Assembly: GCF_000686125.1 (NCBI RefSeq)
Contig: NZ_JMMA01000002.1
Coordinates: forward strand, 2,542,001-2,606,000
Reading direction: 5' to 3'
Origin: Ruminococcus sp. NK3A76
GTDB taxonomy: Bacteria > Bacillota > Clostridia > Oscillospirales > Ruminococcaceae
Length of the DNA stretch: 64,000 nt
Below are positions 59,901 through 64,000 of this stretch, in pieces. How positions within the stretch are numbered: the stretch's first letter is position 1; each line of letters starts with the position of its first letter. Position numbers and translations under genes: made by a program. A model generated the notes under the pieces. The model did no database searches, was not told the DNA's origin, and was given only the letters and a program-made list of their open reading frames with translations.

Positions 59901-61295
59901 GTGGTAAGCGACAGGATAGGTTATCTGCTATGGGTGCTTGCGACCGATAACACACAGCTTGCGGCATATGCAGGGTGCTCGGAGTCGAATTTCAGCAGGC
60001 TTAAAAGCGGTTCGAGGGAGCCTTCAAAGGACAGTCTGACGATAAGGAAATTTGCCGAAGCGATTTGCATGGCGGCAAGTGACGGCAAAATGACAGACAC
60101 GCTTCGCACGATCATAAATGCTAATGAAACGCCAAACGAGCAGCTTAGCGATGCCGTGATCGAGTGGCTTTTTGACACGCAGGACAGCACCATGCCGGCG
60201 GCGCCGTCGGGGATAACTGCGGCACAGTTCGGCGAGAAGCTATCGGCGGCGATGAGCGTTGCAGGGCTTTCAAACTCGAAGCTCAGCAGGCTTGCTAACA
60301 TCGACCCCTCATACATAAGCCGCATGAGAAGCGGCAGCAGAATGCCGAAAAACAGCCCCTCGCTCGTTCACAGGCTTTGCGGCATCATCGCAGAAAAGGC
60401 AAAGGAAAAAGGCAGCAGCGAGACGCTTTTTGAGCTGACAGGGCACAAGCCGGGCGAAGGGAGTGAGCTTACAGGGGTATTATTTGCTTGGCTATACGAC
60501 CACAGCCGCACCGAGGGCTCGCTGGCGGTAGAAAAGCTCATCGACACGATATCGGCCATACCCGGAACAGGCAGCGCAGGCACGGAAAAGGCAAGGATAC
60601 CCATACAGGCGCAGACTGACAAGGTAGAGACATACATCGGCATCGAGGGTCTGCAAAGTGCCGTGACACGCTTACTGAGTTCGGCGGCAAACGAAGGCGG
60701 ACGGCAGCTGATGCTATATTCCGACCAGCCGATATTATGGAAAAGCGGGAGCTTTCAGAGCACATGGGAAAGGCTTATAGAGACCTGCATCGAAAACAAG
60801 GTAAGAATGAAGATAATCTATTCGTTAGACAGGATACCCTTTACCAACATATTTGAAGCGATAAGCAAAAGTCTGCCTGTATACATGACAGGGCTTGTAG
60901 ACTCTTACTACTGCACGCTAAGTGCAAGCATGAGAAGCTACAGGACGGTGTTCCTTGATGTCGGCCACGCCTGCATTGAAGGCAACTTCATAAGGGGCAT
61001 GGAAAGGGAAGCAAGATACAGATACATCACCAGCCAGGACGAGCTTGAATACATCAAGAAAAACTATGACATGATAATGCTCGACTGCAAGCCGCTGATA
61101 ACCGTAAAGCCCACCGACTCGCCGCCGGTATCGGGCAAATACGGCGTATTCACCTCGGGCGGCATACAGATATGCATAAACGAGGACGAGGTGATAGTTC
61201 ACAAGCTGAGCTCGCCGCACATGAGCTTCTGCTTTGAGCACCCCAATCTGATAAAGGCTTTCAGGCGATACATTGAGGAAAAGAACATATACTGA
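59901..61295 (+). CDS. regulator with two tandem helix-turn-helix domains
   Basis: 464 aa from GTG with GGAGGGG 7 nt upstream. Two XRE-like HTH units (TQLAAYAGCSESNFSRLKSG; SKLSRLANIDPSYISRMRSG), each about 60 residues and separated by a helical spacer, are followed by a C-terminal domain (about 230-464, with LMLYSDQPILW and PVYMTGLVDSYYC). Such proteins are frequent but unnamed in Lachnospiraceae and Ruminococcaceae. The ligand is unknown. Cotranscribed with the zinc-ribbon protein. Confidence 0.75.
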   Translation: MVSDRIGYLLWVLATDNTQLAAYAGCSESNFSRLKSGSREPSKDSLTIRKFAEAICMAASDGKMTDTLRTIINANETPNEQLSDAVIEWLFDTQDSTMPAAPSGITAAQFGEKLSAAMSVAGLSNSKLSRLANIDPSYISRMRSGSRMPKNSPSLVHRLCGIIAEKAKEKGSSETLFELTGHKPGEGSELTGVLFAWLYDHSRTEGSLAVEKLIDTISAIPGTGSAGTEKARIPIQAQTDKVETYIGIEGLQSAVTRLLSSAANEGGRQLMLYSDQPILWKSGSFQSTWERLIETCIENKVRMKIIYSLDRIPFTNIFEAISKSLPVYMTGLVDSYYCTLSASMRSYRTVFLDVGHACIEGNFIRGMEREARYRYITSQDELEYIKKNYDMIMLDCKPLITVKPTDSPPVSGKYGVFTSGGIQICINEDEVIVHKLSSPHMSFCFEHPNLIKAFRRYIEEKNIY

Positions 61296-61326
61296 CAGCG
61301 CATCGGCGATGTCTGCCGCCGATGCT

Positions 61327-61510
61327 AAAAGAATAAATAAAAAAGAAGAAAGAATAATGAATAATAAAGGTATCGGCTGCGCCGATGATATTTAAAATCA
61401 TCGGCCGAAGGGAAATGTTTTGCAAAGCAAAGCATTCGTCTTATTGGCATTCGCCAATAAGACATGATACCTTTATTATTTCCTATTTATTCTTTCTTCT
61501 TTATTCTTTT
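61327..61510. repeat. large inverted repeat with inner palindromes (copy R11)
   Basis: AT-rich arms of about 45 bp (AAAAGAATAA... and its reverse complement) enclose the hairpin GTCTTATTGGC/GCCAATAAGAC and the palindromes CGGCTGCGCCG and GATGATATTTAAAATCATC. Same architecture as the other mosaics but with different bounding repeats. It fills the gap between the HTH gene and def. Confidence 0.7.
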
Positions 61511-61551
61511 AGCAGGAAAAGCGAGGGGGATCCTTGCTTCTCCTGCGCTTT

Positions 61552-61962
61552 TTATATTATCTTTCCTTCGAGGTGGTCGCACTCGTGCTGGATGATCTGA
61601 GCGGTGAATTCGGTATAGCGGCCTTTACAGGGCTTGAAGTTCTCATCAAGGTATCTTACCTCTATCTCCTTATAGCGCACTGTCTTTCTTGTGCCTGCAA
61701 GCGACAGGCAGCCCTCATCGGTCTCATACTTACCTATGCGCCTGGTGATGACGGGGTTTACCATGACGACTGCGCCGTCGCCGCCGTCAAATATAATAAC
61801 ACGCTTCAGAACGCCTATCATATTTGCCGCCATACCCACGCATCGGTCGCTGTTTGCACTCAGGGTATCTTTTAAGTCCTGTATGACCTGTGCGTCGTCC
61901 TTGTTTGCGAATGTGCTCTTTTTTGAGAGAAAGCTCTCGTCTCTTACTATCATTCTTACCAT
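61552..61962 (-). CDS. def: peptide deformylase
   Basis: 136 aa, short for the family (usual 150-190) because it lacks the C-terminal helix extension. Motif 1 is GMAANMIG (Met/Ala variants of GIGLAAPQ), motif 2 EGCLSL, motif 3 QHECDHLEG, so the metal ligands Cys and two His are intact. Removes the N-formyl group from new proteins. Variant motif 1 suggests a secondary deformylase. It starts 1 bp after the GGDEF gene end. Confidence 0.88.
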   Translation of the reverse strand: MVRMIVRDESFLSKKSTFANKDDAQVIQDLKDTLSANSDRCVGMAANMIGVLKRVIIFDGGDGAVVMVNPVITRRIGKYETDEGCLSLAGTRKTVRYKEIEVRYLDENFKPCKGRYTEFTAQIIQHECDHLEGKII

Positions 61963-63228
61963 TTACTTATCTCCTGCACGGGCTTGCTTCATAGCCTTTT
62001 TAGCCTTATACATCTCCATATCGGCAGCAGCGAGGTAATCTCTGACTGAGAAGCCGCTGTCACGCTCGATACAGGAAGCCCCGTATGCGATACTGAGCTC
62101 CTTATCCATTATACGGAATCTCTGCTGCTCTGTCAAGAGCTTGGAGATATAGCCCCTTGCAGTTTCAAGGTCAGCCCCGGGGAGTATCATCGTGAACTCG
62201 TCGCCGCCCATTCTGAAAATGAGCGCACCCTCGGGAAGTGTTGTTTTAAAAAGCATGGTGGACATTCTGATATACTCATCGCCCACGAAGTGGCCGTAGT
62301 TATCATTTATGAATTTAAGGTCATTCAGGTCTGCCGAGATAAAGCTGACAGGCTTGGGGGCTTCGTTTATACAGGTGATATACTTATCGAAATAGTGTCT
62401 GTTAAAGGTATCTGTGAGCTCATCACGCAGCGCCTTGGCTTCGAGGGAAAGGCGCAGAAGATGCTGCTCGGTGATATTGTTTATAAGGGCGATTATACCC
62501 TTGATATTGCCGTTTTCGTCTCTTACAGGGCGCTTTATCACTTCGAGGTAATCAGACACGCCGTCGGCCTTTTCCTCGATGACATATCTTGCGCCCTTGC
62601 CTGTACGGATAATTTCGAGGTCGTTTTCCATAGCCTTGATAGCGTTTTTCTTATCCTTGCGTATCTCGACATCTGTCTTGCCCCTGATAGTCCAGTTTTT
62701 ATCGTCTGAGTGGTCAAGGTGATGCCAGTAGTGGGTAGCGAAGATATATCTGCCGGCGTTATCCTTAAGGTAGATATTTGACGGCAGCTCTTTAAGCATA
62801 TTCTCTATCTCATAGAACGAAGCCGAATCCTTAAGGCGTGCAGCGTTATCTATACGGCGGAAGATAAGCTCCTTATGAAGCGGCGGCATGATGACATCGA
62901 CAGCACCCTTTTTAAGGCACTCATAGGTCACAGGCAGCTCGCTTTCGTCCTTACAGTAGATAAGCATAGGCACGGCCTCGATGATAGAGTCACGCTTTAT
63001 CCAGTCAAATATCCTATAATCATCTGCCGCAGCGGAGGTGGTATTTATTATTGCAGCGACGAACGAGCCTGCGCCCGAGCTGAACTGCGAGAAATCCCTG
63101 TTCTGTTCATCGACGGCTATGACGGTATACTTTTCTTCAAGCAGCTTACACAGCGGCGACGGGTCGGTATCATGCCCATAGACATACAGCACGAGCTTTT
63201 TTACCGCGGAAAACTCTATCTTTTCCAT
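61963..63228 (-). CDS. PAS-GGDEF diguanylate cyclase with receiver-like N-terminus
   Basis: 421 aa from ATG 63228 (GGAG 8 nt upstream). Residues about 1-130 resemble a response-regulator receiver without the full acidic pocket; 140-260 is a PAS domain (LPSNIYLKDNAGRYIFATHYW); 265-421 is GGDEF with SADLNDLKFINDNYGH and FRMGGDEFTMIL, hence active. No I-site. Directly upstream of def. Confidence 0.86.
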   Translation of the reverse strand: MEKIEFSAVKKLVLYVYGHDTDPSPLCKLLEEKYTVIAVDEQNRDFSQFSSGAGSFVAAIINTTSAAADDYRIFDWIKRDSIIEAVPMLIYCKDESELPVTYECLKKGAVDVIMPPLHKELIFRRIDNAARLKDSASFYEIENMLKELPSNIYLKDNAGRYIFATHYWHHLDHSDDKNWTIRGKTDVEIRKDKKNAIKAMENDLEIIRTGKGARYVIEEKADGVSDYLEVIKRPVRDENGNIKGIIALINNITEQHLLRLSLEAKALRDELTDTFNRHYFDKYITCINEAPKPVSFISADLNDLKFINDNYGHFVGDEYIRMSTMLFKTTLPEGALIFRMGGDEFTMILPGADLETARGYISKLLTEQQRFRIMDKELSIAYGASCIERDSGFSVRDYLAAADMEMYKAKKAMKQARAGDK

Positions 63229-63424
63229 TAGCTTCACTCCTCTGCCCCCATAAGCGAGGGCATATTATCCTATTATTTCTATTTTATCACTTTTGGTAAA
63301 CGATTTCAATTGACTGAACGACTAATATTCGGAGGTGTTTTTAGTAAATAATGACATAAAAAAGCCCCTGCCCAAAAAGCAAGCAGCGCTTGACAAAAAG
63401 GCAGGAGTGTGGTATAATCTAATT

Positions 63425-63546
63425 AACAGGTAGTCCGAGCTTCGGGAGAGCCGAACACTCCCCCGATATTAATGACGGACCCCTTGATTTAGTTTTTAGT
63501 GTTAAAACACCGCCAACTGTGCAAAGGTTTTGGCGGTGTTTTCTTT
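63425..63546 (+). ncRNA. antitoxin RNA of type I locus TA5
   Basis: Promoter TTGACA (63390-63395), 17 bp, TATAAT (63413-63418). Contains the hairpin TTCGGGAG/CTCCCCCGA, a CCCCTTGA motif complementary to the toxin SD region, and terminator AAAACACCGCCAA/TTGGCGGTGTTTT (63504-63542). Confidence 0.77.
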
Positions 63547-63579
63547 GTTGTCCCCTTTTCAGGTTTCTCTAAATACTCA

Positions 63580-63675
63580 CTATTTCTTCTTGTGGAAGAT
63601 CAGATAGCAGAGGGTAATGACACCCACGAGCATATTAGTATATAACACCAGCTCGGTAAAGGTTATGTATTCCAT
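63580..63675 (-). CDS. type I toxin, holin-like membrane peptide (TA5)
   Basis: 31 aa: MEYITFTELVLY start, hydrophobic helix, CYLIFHKKK end, close to TA2. The SD is paired in CTCCTTGA/TCAAGGAG (63684-63705). Minus-strand promoter TTGACA (63766-63771), 17 bp, TATAAT (63743-63748). Confidence 0.83.
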   Translation of the reverse strand: MEYITFTELVLYTNMLVGVITLCYLIFHKKK

Positions 63676-63796
63676 GCTATCACCTCCTTGACCTTCATCA
63701 AGGAGTGCCGCCTATCCTATATTTCGGACTCGAACAATCATTATTATAGCACATATTCCCCAAGATGTCAACATCCCAACAAATACCAAGCGCAAA

Positions 63797-63823
63797 AAAG
63801 CGGCAGAGAGCTCTGCCGCTTTT
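63797..63823 (-). terminator. terminator of the L,D-transpeptidase gene
   Basis: AGCGGCAGAG/CTCTGCCGCT stem with A-run on the plus strand, i.e. T-run for minus-strand transcription. Confidence 0.85.
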
Positions 63824-63832
63824 ATTGTTATA

Positions 63833-64000
63833 TTATTCCCAGTAAGCCACAACAGGTGTACCGATCGGCACGTTCTCATAAACATACTTAGCCGAATCGT
63901 AGGAAACATTTATACAGCCGTGCGAACCGCTCCACTTATAGAGCTCACCGCCGAAGTAGGGCTGCCATGTTGCGTCGTGGATACCGATCTGAGTGCCCCA
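63833..64000 (-). CDS. L,D-transpeptidase (YkuD), C-terminal part only
   Basis: The last 55 residues of a YkuD-domain enzyme; the rest lies beyond the right edge. The catalytic motif is seen in WSGSHGCINVSYDSAKYVY (His and Cys of HGCxN), preceded by the conserved IGIHDA. It cross-links or attaches proteins to peptidoglycan outside the membrane. A terminator follows the stop. Confidence 0.88.
   Translation of the reverse strand, partial: WGTQIGIHDATWQPYFGGELYKWSGSHGCINVSYDSAKYVYENVPIGTPVVAYWE

Overview
The window looks like chromosome from a spore-forming, Gram-positive member of the Oscillospiraceae, most like Ruminococcus. The evidence is a spoIIAA-spoIIAB-sigF operon, both dipicolinate synthase subunits, lipoproteins with Ser/Asp-rich linkers, polysaccharide genes (a CE2-type acetyl esterase, glycogen phosphorylase, sugar ABC importers) and near-consensus sigma-A promoters with 17-bp spacers. 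The genus is an inference; no rRNA or tRNA is present to confirm it.

Layout. 1-13535 (all minus) is one long probable operon read from a promoter near 13506-13534. It holds two LolD/MacB-type ABC ATPases, a very large solute-binding protein, two sugar-permease pairs, an NHL/TPR membrane protein, a Yip1-like membrane protein and a large exported DUF5696-type protein. 13912-15399 is spoIIA (forespore sigma-F control). 15951-20889 holds a MIF-like tautomerase, a zinc-ribbon protein, three paralogous lipoproteins and an isochorismatase-like hydrolase. 21144-26690 holds an aminotransferase, an amidohydrolase and a CE2-like esterase. 27357-33838 holds a c-di-GMP phosphodiesterase fused to a beta-helix-like domain, an SDR, a DDG-repeat surface protein, rsmD, coaD and a coiled-coil protein. 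34206-41221 (minus) is a compact phage module: terminase, portal, protease, capsid, connectors and a probable baseplate hub, with no integrase, lysis or tail-tube genes seen. 41975-47287 holds glycogen phosphorylase, an XRE regulator and dpaAB. 47771-49052 is an intact IS3-family element. 49170-58319 holds a lipoprotein, a PHP phosphatase operon with UPF0210 and ACT proteins, ilvB and a LacI-like/GGDEF protein. 58709-64000 holds a zinc-ribbon membrane protein, a tandem-HTH regulator, peptide deformylase, a PAS/GGDEF protein and the C-terminus of an L,D-transpeptidase.

Three layers of structure are not explained by the ordinary genes. (1) Five type I toxin-antitoxin loci of the holin-like TxpA/RatA kind, each a 31-36 residue membrane peptide facing a convergent antisense-type RNA, with strong promoters on both sides and a leader hairpin that hides the toxin ribosome-binding site. 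(2) A 174-175 bp inverted-repeat element, three full copies plus two collapsed ones, whose stems covary between copies. (3) A family of intergenic mosaics built from perfect short palindromes and bounded by tandem heptamers, seen at about eleven places and also inside the phage module. Three c-di-GMP proteins in 36 kb suggest active second-messenger signalling.

All calls come from reading the sequence; no database search was run. Starts were moved where a Shine-Dalgarno (SD) sequence favoured an internal codon.
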